Assembly: GCA_020024215.1 (NCBI GenBank)
Contig: JAHHUC010000001.1
Span: 18,939 to 82,938 of the forward strand
From: Oscillospiraceae bacterium
Lineage (GTDB): Bacteria; Bacillota; Clostridia; Oscillospirales; Ruminococcaceae
Length of the DNA stretch: 64,000 bases
Reading direction: 5' to 3'
A program made the position numbers and the translations under genes. The notes beneath the pieces were generated by a model. It ran no database searches. It saw nothing but the letters and a program-made list of their open reading frames with translations, and had not been told where the DNA came from. Positions 48,761 through 57,153 of the stretch are shown piece after piece; positions within the stretch are counted from its first letter, which is position 1; each line of letters opens with the position of its first letter.

Positions 48761-50971
48761 TTGGCACCTCAAAGACCAGACGCACCCTTGCCGAATATGA
48801 GACGCTATCATCCGGTGAGGACAGCATTCAGATTTATTCTGATTTTGATAATGATACTGATCATCGCAGGATGTGTGACCGCATCCATAATGACAGTGTA
48901 CATTATAAATACACTTGACAGCAGCGACAGCATTGTTTTAGAGGATGTGAAGCTGAGCTTTTCCACTATAATATACGCCCAGGACAAGGAATCCGGTGAA
49001 TATAAGGAGATCCAGACTGTCCAGAGCGACGAAAACCGAATATGGGCAAGCTATGACGAAATTCCTCAGGCCATGAAGGATGCAGCCGTAGCTGTTGAGG
49101 ACAAGCGCTTCTGGAAGCACTCCGGAATTGATTTCAGAAGGACCATAGGCGCTGCCATCAACTACTTAAATCCATTTTCAAGCGAAAGCTACGGCGGCTC
49201 CACCATAACACAGCAGGTTGTAAAAAACGTGACCAATGACAGGGACGACTCGGTGGAAAGAAAGGTAAGAGAAATTTTCAGGGCGATAAACCTTGAAAAG
49301 AATTACTCCAAGGATCAGATTCTGGAGGTTTATCTCAATACCATCGCCTTGGGCAACGGTCAAAACGGTGTAGGCTCCGCCGCGCAGTTTTACTTTGGCA
49401 AGAATATAAGCGACCTGACACCGGCAGAATGTGCTTCCATAATAGCAATCACCCAAAATCCCTCCAAATGGGACCCGTTCAGACATCCTGAAAACAACAA
49501 GGACAGGCGTGAGGATGTGCTGTATTTTATGAGCCAGCAGAGCCGTCCGGACGGAACACCCATGCTGTCGCAGGAGGAATATGAGGATGCTCTTTCCCAG
49601 ACGCTGGACTTTAAGGCAGAGGAATATAAGGAGCAGCTGGATGTTGTGCAGTCCTGGTTTATTGACACCGTGTATGAGGAGGTGCTCAATGACCTGGTGG
49701 AAAAGGCAAACTACACAAAGGCAGGTGCATGGGATGCACTTAAATCCGGCGGCTTCAGAATATACACCACCATGGATATCGAGCTTCAGGATTATCTTGA
49801 GGAGGTTTACACAAAGCCTGAAACCTTCCCGCCTGTAAGAAATGCGGTTTATCCTGAATCTGCATTTGTAATTTTGGGAGACGGAGGAGAAATAAAGGCC
49901 ATTGTGGGCTCCAACCGGGAAAAGGAGGGCGCCAGACTGTTTAACCGCGCCACCTCCGCAGTGCGTCACCCCGGCTCCACCATAAAGCCGCTTGCATCCT
50001 ATGCTCCGGCTTTAGACAGCGATCTTATCTATTGGTCGATGATCTGGGAGGACAGCCCCATTCAGCTTGATCCCCACAACCCCAATTCCCTCTACCCTGT
50101 AAACTTCTATCATTCCTATTTGGGAAATATAACAATCACGGAGGCTATCCAAAGGTCTACAAACACCATTCCGGTAAAGCTTGTCCAGCTTCTCACACCC
50201 AGGGTAAGCTTCAATTTCTTAAGGGATAAGCTGGGCTTTAAGAGCCTTGTGGAGCAGGAAATTATAAACGGACAGGTATTTTCCGATGTGGATTTGGCCC
50301 CCATGGCATTAGGCGCTATGACAGGCGGTGTCACACCCTTGGAAATGGCCGGCGGATATCAGATTTTTTCCAACGGCGGACTTTATTATGAGCCTCACTC
50401 CTACACAAAGGTATTGGATTCTGAGGGAAATGTAATACTTGACAATAAAATCATACCCCAGAGGGCAATTTCGCCTGAAACAGCCGGAGTTATGAACAAG
50501 CTGCTCCAGCAGGTAACCAATTCCGCCCCCGGCACAGGTGTGAGAGCAAAGCTTTCCAATTTCCCTGTGGCAGGCAAAACAGGAACCTCGGACAATGACT
50601 ACAACCAATGGTTCATAGGTGTCACACCCTATTATGTGGGAGTTTGCTGGCTTGGCTATGATGAGATGGAAACCATAAATTACAGCGGTCTTGTCTATCC
50701 TCCGCCCACAATCTGGAAAAATGTCATGCAGCCTATACACAACAAGCTGCCCCCTAAGGATTTCACCTTCTCAGGGGATATTGTTCAAAAAATCTATTGC
50801 AGAGAAAGCGGCCTGCTGGCAGGTCCTGAATGTACCCAGACTGCCTATGGCTGGTATAAGGCATCCTCCCTTCCTCCGGAGTGTACAAAGCATGGAGGCG
50901 AATCGGATATGCCCCAAAACAGCGGAGATCATTGGGATTGGTTCTTCGGAGATGATGACGAGGATGATTAG
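48761..50971 (+). CDS. Class A penicillin-binding protein (PBP1A-like)
   Basis: A 736-residue bifunctional glycosyltransferase-transpeptidase. There is one N-terminal membrane helix (about 20-45). The GT51 glycosyltransferase has EDKRFWKHSGIDF (catalytic Glu) and GGSTITQQVVKN. The transpeptidase has HPGSTIKPL (S-x-x-K), RSTNTIP (S-x-N) and GKTGTSD (K-T-G-T). The C-terminus is acidic (GDDDEDD). The start is TTG at 48761, nine bases after AGGAGG; a longer frame to 48647 overlaps the promoter and is excluded. It polymerises and cross-links peptidoglycan. Confidence 0.94.
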   Translation: MAPQRPDAPLPNMRRYHPVRTAFRFILILIMILIIAGCVTASIMTVYIINTLDSSDSIVLEDVKLSFSTIIYAQDKESGEYKEIQTVQSDENRIWASYDEIPQAMKDAAVAVEDKRFWKHSGIDFRRTIGAAINYLNPFSSESYGGSTITQQVVKNVTNDRDDSVERKVREIFRAINLEKNYSKDQILEVYLNTIALGNGQNGVGSAAQFYFGKNISDLTPAECASIIAITQNPSKWDPFRHPENNKDRREDVLYFMSQQSRPDGTPMLSQEEYEDALSQTLDFKAEEYKEQLDVVQSWFIDTVYEEVLNDLVEKANYTKAGAWDALKSGGFRIYTTMDIELQDYLEEVYTKPETFPPVRNAVYPESAFVILGDGGEIKAIVGSNREKEGARLFNRATSAVRHPGSTIKPLASYAPALDSDLIYWSMIWEDSPIQLDPHNPNSLYPVNFYHSYLGNITITEAIQRSTNTIPVKLVQLLTPRVSFNFLRDKLGFKSLVEQEIINGQVFSDVDLAPMALGAMTGGVTPLEMAGGYQIFSNGGLYYEPHSYTKVLDSEGNVILDNKIIPQRAISPETAGVMNKLLQQVTNSAPGTGVRAKLSNFPVAGKTGTSDNDYNQWFIGVTPYYVGVCWLGYDEMETINYSGLVYPPPTIWKNVMQPIHNKLPPKDFTFSGDIVQKIYCRESGLLAGPECTQTAYGWYKASSLPPECTKHGGESDMPQNSGDHWDWFFGDDDEDD

Positions 50972-50981
50972 ATAATAAGTT

Positions 50982-51016
50982 AAAAAGGATGTATCAAAAT
51001 TGATACATCCTTTTTT
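50982..51016 (+). terminator. Intrinsic terminator after the class A PBP gene
   Basis: A 16-bp perfect stem (50982-50997 with 51000-51015) and a tight loop, then T-run. On the minus strand it also faces the end of the small paralogue array. Confidence 0.85.
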
Positions 51017-51129
51017 ATAGCTTTTCTTTACAACTTTTATGACAGACTGTCCGCTTAATTTAAGCTGAGTGTACTCTGTTTTCAGCTTGCATATACTTCT
51101 GTTTGGTTGTGCAATAAGACACCTTGTTG

Positions 51130-51441
51130 TCAATTCTGTCTTTGTTTTGCCTGACGCAATACATCCTCCCATTTACCTTCATCTTCATACCATATACAGG
51201 AGGTCGCAAAATTCATAAACCAATCTGACTTTGTAAGTCTTAAGATGATTGCCCACATATTGGAAAAATCATCTTTTTTTGAACCTCCGGTGAAAGAAAG
51301 CATCTTTGTGTCTGCAACACATAGAATATTTTTTTCTTCAAAGGCTTTTTTGATGGTGTTATGAATTTCCGATATTGTATAGCCGCTTTCTTTGACTAAA
51401 TTTTCATCAAAAGAAAATTCCACTTTCATTGTATTTTTCAT
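51130..51441 (-). CDS. Small unknown protein, third and most divergent copy of a tandem family
   Basis: A 103-residue protein starting MKNTMKVEFSFDENL at ATG 51441; an upstream in-frame start at 51552 lies inside the second copy and is not supported. It aligns end to end with the two upstream copies: TIKKAFEEKN, NMWAIILRL, KSDWF, ATSC, and WEDVL near the end. The conserved core NMW-x-II-x-x-L-x-x-SDWF-x4-(A)-(S/T)-SC and the acidic E-D-x-x-x-EDVL are shared by all three. It has no signal peptide and no membrane segment. I do not recognise the family. Confidence 0.7.
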   Translation of the reverse strand: MKNTMKVEFSFDENLVKESGYTISEIHNTIKKAFEEKNILCVADTKMLSFTGGSKKDDFSNMWAIILRLTKSDWFMNFATSCIWYEDEGKWEDVLRQAKQRQN

Positions 51442-51464
51442 AGCTGCATTGCTCCGCTTTATAC

Positions 51465-51782
51465 CTAATCCATCATTTGTTTCAATTTGGGAATTTGTAT
51501 TAGCACATCCTCTATTTCTCCATCCTCGACGAAAACGCAGGAAGATGCACACTTGTCGAACCAGTCACTTTTTACTAACCCCATAATAATTACCCACATA
51601 TTCCCATAATCATTTTCGTTCCCGGTATCGGCAAATATGAGGTTTTCATCTTCGGAAATACACTTTAACCTTTTTTGCTGAAAATGCTTTTTGATGGTGT
51701 AATAAACATTTTCCCTTTCATATCCGTTTTTCTCCATCAAATCATCATCAAAAGTAAATCGTACCTGCATTGTGCTTTCCAT
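51465..51782 (-). CDS. Small unknown protein, second copy of a tandem family
   Basis: A 105-residue protein starting MESTMQVRFTFDDDLMEKNGY at ATG 51782, five bases after AGGGGGG. The first 63 residues differ from the copy at 51795-52118 at only two positions, but of the 40 that follow only about 25 match. It contains SDWFDKCASSC and GEIEDVLIQIP. It lies 12 bp below the first copy and 23 bp above the third, so the three are one transcription unit. No known domain is recognised. Confidence 0.75.
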   Translation of the reverse strand: MESTMQVRFTFDDDLMEKNGYERENVYYTIKKHFQQKRLKCISEDENLIFADTGNENDYGNMWVIIMGLVKSDWFDKCASSCVFVEDGEIEDVLIQIPKLKQMMD

Positions 51783-52118
51783 GAAATCCCCCCTTTATGC
51801 CGTGGCGTATATTTCTCGCAATTCTGGGATTTGTACTAAAACATCTTCTGTTTCTCCATCTTCCTCAAATATGCAAGATGTAGCACAATCCACAAACCAA
51901 TCGCTTAAAACTAAGGCTAAAATAATACTCCACATATTCCCATAATCATTTTCGTTTCCGGTGTCGGCAAATATGAGGTTTTCATCTTCGGAAATACACT
52001 TTAACCTTCTTTGCTGAAAATGCTTTTTGATGGTGTAATAAACATTTTCCCTTTCGTATCCGTTTTTCTTCATCAAATCATCATCAAAAGTAAATCGTAC
52101 CTGCATTGTGCTTTCCAT
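51595..52118 (-). repeat. 188-bp near-identical direct repeat (51595-51782 and 51931-52118)
   Basis: The two segments cover the 5' halves of the second and first paralogues. Aligned base by base they differ at five of 188 positions (about 97% identity). Beyond the shared CACATA at 51595 and 51931, which is codon NMW, the two genes diverge quickly in sequence. The sharp edge suggests recent gene conversion or duplication limited to the 5' part. Confidence 0.85.
51795..52118 (-). CDS. Small unknown protein, first copy of a tandem family
   Basis: A 107-residue protein starting MESTMQVRFTFDDDL. It has the same layout as the next two genes: an N-terminal beta-like opening, a helix with YYTIKKHFQQ, a middle NENDYGNMW, and a C-terminal SDWFVDCATSC then GETEDVLVQIPEL. 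AAGGAGG ends one base before the ATG, closer than usual; the in-frame ATG four codons on would be better spaced. It starts nine bases after the stop of the frameshifted gene at 52128, so all four are transcribed together. The function is unknown. Confidence 0.7.
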   Translation of the reverse strand: MESTMQVRFTFDDDLMKKNGYERENVYYTIKKHFQQRRLKCISEDENLIFADTGNENDYGNMWSIILALVLSDWFVDCATSCIFEEDGETEDVLVQIPELREIYATA

Positions 52119-52127
52119 GCCTCCTTT

Positions 52128-52528
52128 TTATTTAATTTTGGCTGCTTTGGCTTTTTCTTCGGTCAGCTTCGCCGCCATCTTGCCCTGTGAAGTATTGCAG
52201 TCAGCTTCCATAACAGTGGCTCTGTTGTCGTCCTCTGCCATAAAATCGTCCAAAAAAGAAATGTTTACCAAAAATGGCAATGATATCTTTATATCGTCCC
52301 ATTCCTCGTCCAAGAGACTGTCGACCTTAGAATAAAGGCTGTCTGCCAAATTGGAAAACTCGGTGTCCTCAATGCTGATAAATTTTTGCATATCCACAAT
52401 CAGAGAAAGCAACTTGAAACGGGAAATGCACAAGGAAGCCCCCCCTCTGTAAGCCGGTTGATGATCTGATGCTCATCGTCATCAAAAAGGTCAATGGAAA
52501 CAGCAGGTTTTTTACTGTTTTCTGTCAT
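52128..52528 (-). pseudogene. Small gene interrupted by a frameshift at a run of seven G
   Basis: ATG 52528 (AAAGGAG eleven bases upstream) opens MTENSKKPAVSIDLFDDDEHQ and continues to RLTEGG, then hits a run of seven G (minus strand, 52439-52445) and stops soon after. Adding one G, or losing two, restores a frame that continues ASLCISRFKLLSLIVDMQ...AKAAKIK to 52128. The joined product would be about 133 residues. The two parts read smoothly across the run, so this is one gene. The shift may be a sequencing error, a decayed gene or slipped-strand phase variation. The family is not recognised. It is the first gene of the paralogue array. Confidence 0.65.
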
Positions 52529-52862
52529 GTGTGTTTATACTCCTTTCAAGAAATAAAATGGCAACAAAATTGTTTCAGAGGGTTTCTTATAAAAACCTTC
52601 TCTTTATTATCCTGCCGGAGTAAAATACCGTTCTCACTCAATATATGCAAAGACTGTGTGACCATATGGGAAAAATGGAAAAAGTCTTGCTCATAATTTT
52701 TTAAGAGACACATACACGCACTCTGCTGTCCTGATCCTGCTCTTTATGCTCTGCGGCATAAAGAAAAAGCATAAGATAAAAGAGCTTATGGGTATAGGTC
52801 AAATGTGTACTGTTTTATGATAGCACACAGCATTATCTGCTGTAAATTTTAAGTATCACAGC
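52529..52862. other. Non-coding stretch upstream of the paralogue array
   Basis: No gene fits in either direction. A -10-like GATAATAAAG appears on the minus strand near 52605, upstream of the array, but without a convincing -35. The rest is featureless AT-rich sequence, perhaps remains of an older gene. Confidence 0.35.
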
Positions 52863-53429
52863 TTACCTTTTATAAATTTTTTCTTCTGTTATAAGATAAT
52901 CACAGCTTACATCATGCTCTTGAGCTGCCACATCCTCCAAAAGCAGAGCCTCATAGGAGAGCATCACCTTTAAAAATCTTCCGTTTTGCATAAACCTGTC
53001 ATAATAGCCTCCGCCGTGTCCCAATCTTTTTAAATTTCTGTCAGCGGAAACACAGGGCACAATGCTTATGTCTATATCACCTATATCCACCTTAGGCGTG
53101 CTTTCAGAAGGCTCTAAAATCCCATAGCTTCCACTTTCAAGCTCATCTAGGGATTTTATTGCACAAGCCTCCATAACTCCTTTTGATATGCATCTTGGGA
53201 CGCACACCCTCTTTTTATCATTGAGCATCCTCTTTATTATATTTAGAGTGTCCGGCTCATTTTCCATGCTGACAAAGCAAAAAACAGTGTCTGCACATTT
53301 ATACCCCTGAAGGGAAAAGAAGCTTGTGAATATGGCTTTGTCCCATTGCTTTTTTTCCTTTTGAGAAATGCTTTTCCACCTTTCCTTTATCTCTTTTCTC
53401 TGCATACGCTTAATTTCTGCCGTTTCCAA
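52863..53429 (-). CDS. 5-formyltetrahydrofolate cyclo-ligase
   Basis: A 188-residue enzyme that turns 5-formyl-THF into 5,10-methenyl-THF with ATP, returning a storage folate to one-carbon metabolism. Seen: the N-terminal basic segment RMQRKEIKERW, the middle FVSMENEPDT, and the strongly conserved C-terminal LGHGGGYYDRF with substrate-binding residues. The start is TTG at 53429 after AAGGTG. It is a single gene, about 165 bp downstream of the XRE-type regulator. Confidence 0.92.
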   Translation of the reverse strand: METAEIKRMQRKEIKERWKSISQKEKKQWDKAIFTSFFSLQGYKCADTVFCFVSMENEPDTLNIIKRMLNDKKRVCVPRCISKGVMEACAIKSLDELESGSYGILEPSESTPKVDIGDIDISIVPCVSADRNLKRLGHGGGYYDRFMQNGRFLKVMLSYEALLLEDVAAQEHDVSCDYLITEEKIYKR

Positions 53430-53566
53430 AAAAGCACCTTCTTTTTTATATTTTTTAATACAGTAATCATTGAAATAGCAAAAAATAAATGTTACTATAA
53501 TATGGCAGGGAAATCATATCCGGCATATGTCTATGGATTTTGCCCAATAATCACAATTAAAAATAA

Positions 53567-53582
53567 GCCCTCTTATGAGGGC
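53567..53582 (-). terminator. Intrinsic terminator after the XRE-type gene
   Basis: A 6-bp stem GCCCTC with GAGGGC and a TTAT loop (53567-53582), followed on the minus strand by TTATTTTTAATT. It sits 14 bp past the stop of the minus-strand regulator gene. Confidence 0.65.
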
Positions 53583-53595
53583 ATAAATTTTTATG

Positions 53596-54336
53596 TTATA
53601 TTTCCTTTTCGCCTAAAATTATATCCTCGCTGTTTTTCAAAAGATTAAGAAGTGAGGTTGCAAACAAAGGATACTGCTCCTGAAGGGTTTTTGAATCCAT
53701 GCTTTGAGCTATTGGGTCCTCCGGCATATCCCCCGGCCTCATCTCCTTTAGGTTGGGATCTCCCAGCCTTATGTCCCTCTGATTTTTTTTCACGATGGAA
53801 AGGGCGTTGGCCTCAGCTATGCTCATGGCAGCATCCGAATATCCCTTATAGACGCTGTCGCCCAGAGAAAATATGGCTGAGGGGTTGTTCTCATCTGCTG
53901 AATAAAGCACCCTGAAGGAGCGATAAAGCGAAATCATCAAAAACGAGGATATCTCCCTTGTCAGCCTTTCACAGTGCATTTTTGAAAGTATGTCAAAAAT
54001 CACATTTATGGAATTTGTTATCAGCTTTTTATAAAGCACTGTAAAGAAGCCGCTGACAGAGCTGGTTCTCTCGCGCTTTTCAAGATCCTCCTCGGGTATT
54101 TCATCCGCCTTTATCATAAGACCTGTTCTGTCGGCAGATCTGCCCAAAAGATAATCGCAGGACACATTATAATAATCAGCAACCTTAACTACAAAATCCA
54201 AACCGCACTCACGAATACCTTTTTCGTAATGGGAGAGCAAAGCCTGAGAAATACCTAAGTCTATTGCCACCTGCTTTTGACTTATTTTCTTTTCCTTTCT
54301 CAAAAGCGATATTATTCTGGGAAAATCAGAATTCAC
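53596..54336 (-). CDS. XRE-family helix-turn-helix regulator with an unrecognised C-terminal domain
   Basis: A 246-residue protein. The N-terminal 65 residues form a Cro/CI-type helix-turn-helix (ISQKQVAIDLGISQALLSHYEKG, then YNVSCDYLLG). The C-terminal 170 residues are helical (SGFFTVLYKKLITNSINVIFDIL) and of no family known to me; they may sense a signal or form oligomers. The start is GTG at 54336 after GAGAGGTG. It has its own promoter (54372-54400) and diverges from the phosphatase-cobO pair. Confidence 0.82.
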   Translation of the reverse strand: MNSDFPRIISLLRKEKKISQKQVAIDLGISQALLSHYEKGIRECGLDFVVKVADYYNVSCDYLLGRSADRTGLMIKADEIPEEDLEKRERTSSVSGFFTVLYKKLITNSINVIFDILSKMHCERLTREISSFLMISLYRSFRVLYSADENNPSAIFSLGDSVYKGYSDAAMSIAEANALSIVKKNQRDIRLGDPNLKEMRPGDMPEDPIAQSMDSKTLQEQYPLFATSLLNLLKNSEDIILGEKEI

Positions 54337-54371
54337 TTATAACACCTCTCAACATTACAATTAGTATTAAG

Positions 54372-54400
54372 ATTATAGTCTAAACTTGTGTTTTTGTAAA
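54372..54400 (-). promoter_or_regulatory. Promoter of the XRE-type regulator
   Basis: Minus-strand TTTACA (54395-54400), a 17-bp spacer, and TATAAT (54372-54377). The spacer holds GTTTAGAC, which forms a partial dyad with GTAAAGAC across the -35, a possible operator. A separate dyad GGTC-n5-GACC lies at about 54427-54439. Confidence 0.6.
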
Positions 54401-54456
54401 GACAAATTAAAAAAAGAAGAAAAAAAGGTCGATTTGACCAAAAAATGAGGTAAAAG

Positions 54457-55131
54457 ATGGTTAATTACAAGCTATACTTGATTCGTCACGGAATGACAGC
54501 TGACAACAAAGAGGGTTTATACACAGGAAGGATGGATGTTCCCCTTTGTGCTGAGGGAATTGAAGAGCTCAATGCCCTCTGTACCCTATATCAATATCCG
54601 GATGTGGATGAAATTTACTCTTCACCTCTTTTGCGGTGTCAGCAGACAGCCGAAATAATTTATCCTGACAGAAGCCTGACATTGGTAGATGATCTCACCG
54701 AGCTTTCGCTGGGTGATTTTGAGGGCAGAAGCATAGAGAGCCTCAAGGGGACAGAAAGCTATGAGAGATGGCTTTCTGATTCCTATCACAACGCTCCCCC
54801 AAACGCCTTGGAAAACGGACAGCAGTTTGCCGTGAGGATAGCTCAGGGCATAAACTCCATATTTATGAATATGTGTCAGGAGGGCATACACAAAGCTGCT
54901 GTAATAACTCACGGAGGCGTTATTATGGGGCTTATGAGCGGATTTGCCTTCCCCAGGCTTCCTATGGGCAAATGGGCCTTAGCTAAAGGCTGCGGTTTTG
55001 AAATTGCCATGTCCTCGCAGATGTGGATGAGGGACAATGCCTTTGAATATGTTGCAGATGTGCCCATAGGATTTGACAACGCAGCGGATCTATCCAATAT
55101 AGAAGGTCTTAAACAGGATGAAAAGGAGTGA
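54457..55131 (+). CDS. Histidine phosphatase family protein
   Basis: A 224-residue phosphoglycerate-mutase-like phosphatase. The catalytic RHG occurs at Arg10-His11-Gly12 (LIRHGMTADN), with the second histidine in ITHGGVIMG and the acid in LGDFEGRSI. The family includes CobC (alpha-ribazole phosphatase) and broad phosphatases. It overlaps the start region of a CobO-type adenosyltransferase, which makes a CobC-like role possible, but the sequence does not prove it. The ATG has GAGGT upstream. Confidence 0.85.
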   Translation: MVNYKLYLIRHGMTADNKEGLYTGRMDVPLCAEGIEELNALCTLYQYPDVDEIYSSPLLRCQQTAEIIYPDRSLTLVDDLTELSLGDFEGRSIESLKGTESYERWLSDSYHNAPPNALENGQQFAVRIAQGINSIFMNMCQEGIHKAAVITHGGVIMGLMSGFAFPRLPMGKWALAKGCGFEIAMSSQMWMRDNAFEYVADVPIGFDNAADLSNIEGLKQDEKE

Positions 55132-55136
55132 TGTTT

Positions 55137-55670
55137 ATGTCTTTGGTTGAAAATGGTCTTATACATCTTTATGTGGGGGACGGCAAGGGAAAAACCACCG
55201 CAGCATTAGGTCTTGCCATGAGGGCCTTAGGAGCCGGAGAAAAGATATTCTTTGCCCAGTTTTTAAAGGGCAGAGAAAGCAGCGAGGTAATAATTTTAAA
55301 GCGCTTGGGCATTGACGTAGTAAGGACAGAGGGAATTGTAAAATTCTCAAAGTATATGAACGATGAGGAGAAAAAAAGCGCCAAGGAGCTGTGCCAAAAA
55401 TGCCTTAATCAGGTAAAGGAGGCGGTAAAATCCAATGAATACGGCCTTATAGTATGTGATGAAGTGGTGGATGCCATAAATTTGGGCTTTATTGATACAG
55501 ATGAATTTTTATCCATAATAGAAAAAAGGGGAAGCCACACCGAAATTGTCATGACGGGAAGAAACCCCAATGATAAAATAGTTGACACCGCCGATTATCT
55601 GACAGTTATGTCTGCGCTGAAGCACCCTTACAACAAGGGCATAAAGGGCAGACTCGGAATAGAATATTAA
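55137..55670 (+). CDS. Cob(I)alamin adenosyltransferase, CobO/BtuR type
   Basis: A 177-residue P-loop enzyme that transfers adenosyl from ATP to cob(I)alamin or cobinamide, giving the coenzyme form of B12. Walker A is GDGKGKT (14-20); FFAQFLKG, VCDEVVDAI (Walker B-like) and the CobO ending MSALKHPYNKGI are present. The chosen ATG at 55137 is eight bases after AAAGGAG; earlier in-frame starts at 55128 and 55131 are too close. It is cotranscribed with the histidine phosphatase upstream, and a membrane protein follows. No other B12 genes are in the window. Confidence 0.9.
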   Translation: MSLVENGLIHLYVGDGKGKTTAALGLAMRALGAGEKIFFAQFLKGRESSEVIILKRLGIDVVRTEGIVKFSKYMNDEEKKSAKELCQKCLNQVKEAVKSNEYGLIVCDEVVDAINLGFIDTDEFLSIIEKRGSHTEIVMTGRNPNDKIVDTADYLTVMSALKHPYNKGIKGRLGIEY

Positions 55671-55683
55671 GAGGAAAATAATT

Positions 55684-56511
55684 TTGATAAGAATAGTTAA
55701 ACTCAATGCCAAAAGAGCTCTGGGACTTTCCTGGTCAAAGGCTGTTTCTCAGGTGCTTATTTTAAGCGGAATATCACTTATGTTTATACTGATAGGCTTT
55801 CTGACCTTCGGTATGCTTTCCTTTGACGTGATTTTCAAAACTGCCATAATGCCCACAGGCTCATCAATTGCAGCGCTTGGCATAATAGCAGCTGTGTTTT
55901 TTGTTGTCATCTCTCCCCTTGTGCTTGGTATAAAGCAATGGTATTATACGCTTTCGCTCAACGGGATAGGCGAAGATATCTCCTTTTGCTTTTACCCCTT
56001 CTCAAATCCTCATATTGCGCTTAAATGCATAAATCTGAGCCTTCTTCTGGCTTTTAAAAAGCTTTTGGTCTACACCTCATTTTCAATAATACCGGTTGTA
56101 ATGAAGTATTATTCCCACCGCTTTTTGCAGGATGCCCAAACCTTGGAGGAAAGATTTTTAGCCGTCAATTCCATCATATGCAGCACTCTTCTTCTTTTTC
56201 TTTCACTTGTCTTTGCGCTTATATACTGCCTGAGATATTTTTCGGTGCCATACGCATTTATGGAAAACGGATATAAAGGCATAAAGGATGCCTTTCGTTT
56301 ATCAAAGCAGGCAACAGAGGGCTATAAGGGCTCCCTTCTTTTATTTACTCTGTCTATGGCAATACACTATCTGCTTTGCCTGTGCCCCTTGACAGCCCTT
56401 TATTCCTACCCCTATCTGCAATCGGCAAAGGCCATATATTCAAGATTTTTGCTGGAGAGCCTTAAAATGAAAAGGCAGGAAAGGGATGTAAAGGAGCAGG
56501 AAAAAATCTAA
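55684..56511 (+). CDS. Integral membrane protein, DUF975-like
   Basis: A 275-residue protein with six hydrophobic segments and interleaved helices (LILSGISLMFILIGFLTFG, then LGIIAAVFFVVISPLVLGI). The end pattern MENGYKGIKDAFRLSKQATEGYKGS...YPYLQSAKAIYSRFLLE resembles the DUF975 family as I remember it (GYK near the end, then PY-x-x-x-A-x-x-x-x-Y). The start is TTG at 55684 with AGAGG upstream. It is last in a run with the phosphatase and cobO. Function is unknown. Confidence 0.5.
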   Translation: MIRIVKLNAKRALGLSWSKAVSQVLILSGISLMFILIGFLTFGMLSFDVIFKTAIMPTGSSIAALGIIAAVFFVVISPLVLGIKQWYYTLSLNGIGEDISFCFYPFSNPHIALKCINLSLLLAFKKLLVYTSFSIIPVVMKYYSHRFLQDAQTLEERFLAVNSIICSTLLLFLSLVFALIYCLRYFSVPYAFMENGYKGIKDAFRLSKQATEGYKGSLLLFTLSMAIHYLLCLCPLTALYSYPYLQSAKAIYSRFLLESLKMKRQERDVKEQEKI

Positions 56512-56588
56512 AGAGCTTTTAAACACAGCCCCCTCCTTTTTATCCCTGACATGGCTGTTGACAAAAAAATAAAAAGCTTCCGACCCAT

Positions 56589-56645
56589 GATATGTACTCC
56601 CTTTTGTTGGCTTTATGTCCGACAAAAAGGGTACATATCTTTTTT
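56589..56645 (+). terminator. Long imperfect hairpin after the membrane protein gene
   Basis: A 9-bp perfect outer stem GATATGTAC (56589-56597) with GTACATATC (56631-56639) that continues imperfectly through CCCTTTTGT and ACAAAAAGG, followed by a run of T. It acts as a terminator for the cobO run and lies well apart from the convergent HIT gene. Confidence 0.65.
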
Positions 56646-56782
56646 TCAATCAGAAACTTTTTATGAGAATTTAAAAATCTTTTTTTCCAGACTATGAAGC
56701 AAAGCTGCCAAAGCACTCGGGGCCTTGATATAAGGTGAGAAAAAACGGCTGCTCTGCCAATAGGCACATTCCTATTTTCCGT

Positions 56783-57121
56783 TTAGCCGGGAGGCCATGA
56801 GAGATTTCTTCCTGCCAGCATATGCACATGAAGATGATTAACCGTCTGACCGCCCTCCTGCTTGCAGTTGGCACAAAGCCTGTATCCCTTTTTAAGCTCA
56901 AGCTGCTTTGCAATCTTTGCTGCTGCCTCAAATATACGGGCAGCATAAAGGCTGTTTTCGGAATTTATATCCTCAGGGGATTCAATATGCACCTTTGGGA
57001 TGAGCACAATATGCACAGGTGCCTGAGGCTCTATATCATAAAAGCCCAGCACAAAGTCATCCTCATAAACCTTTTTAGAGGGGATCTCTCCCTCAAGGAT
57101 CTTGCAGAAAATACAATCCAT
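56783..57121 (-). CDS. HIT-family protein (HinT-like)
   Basis: A 112-residue histidine-triad nucleotide hydrolase. The N-terminal CIFCKILEGEIPSKKVYEDD and the triad H96-x-H98-x-H100 (NHLHVHML) are intact, ending GRNLSWPPG. HinT-type proteins hydrolyse adenosine phosphoramidates. The ATG at 57121 is seven bases after GGGAGG; the in-frame TTG at 57124 is one codon earlier and less likely. It is 33 bp below alaS on the same strand, so the two are probably cotranscribed. Confidence 0.93.
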   Translation of the reverse strand: MDCIFCKILEGEIPSKKVYEDDFVLGFYDIEPQAPVHIVLIPKVHIESPEDINSENSLYAARIFEAAAKIAKQLELKKGYRLCANCKQEGGQTVNHLHVHMLAGRNLSWPPG

Positions 57122-57153
57122 CAAAAAAACCTCCCTTCCATATATATTTTTCC

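Noticed and set aside
49178..49969. 263-codon open frame on the minus strand
   Set aside because: It is antisense to the class A PBP gene and the cysteine-rich translation matches no family.
50771..51172. 133-codon open frame on the minus strand beside the PBP gene
   Set aside because: It covers the PBP terminator and part of the PBP gene antisense; no ribosome site or recognisable sequence.
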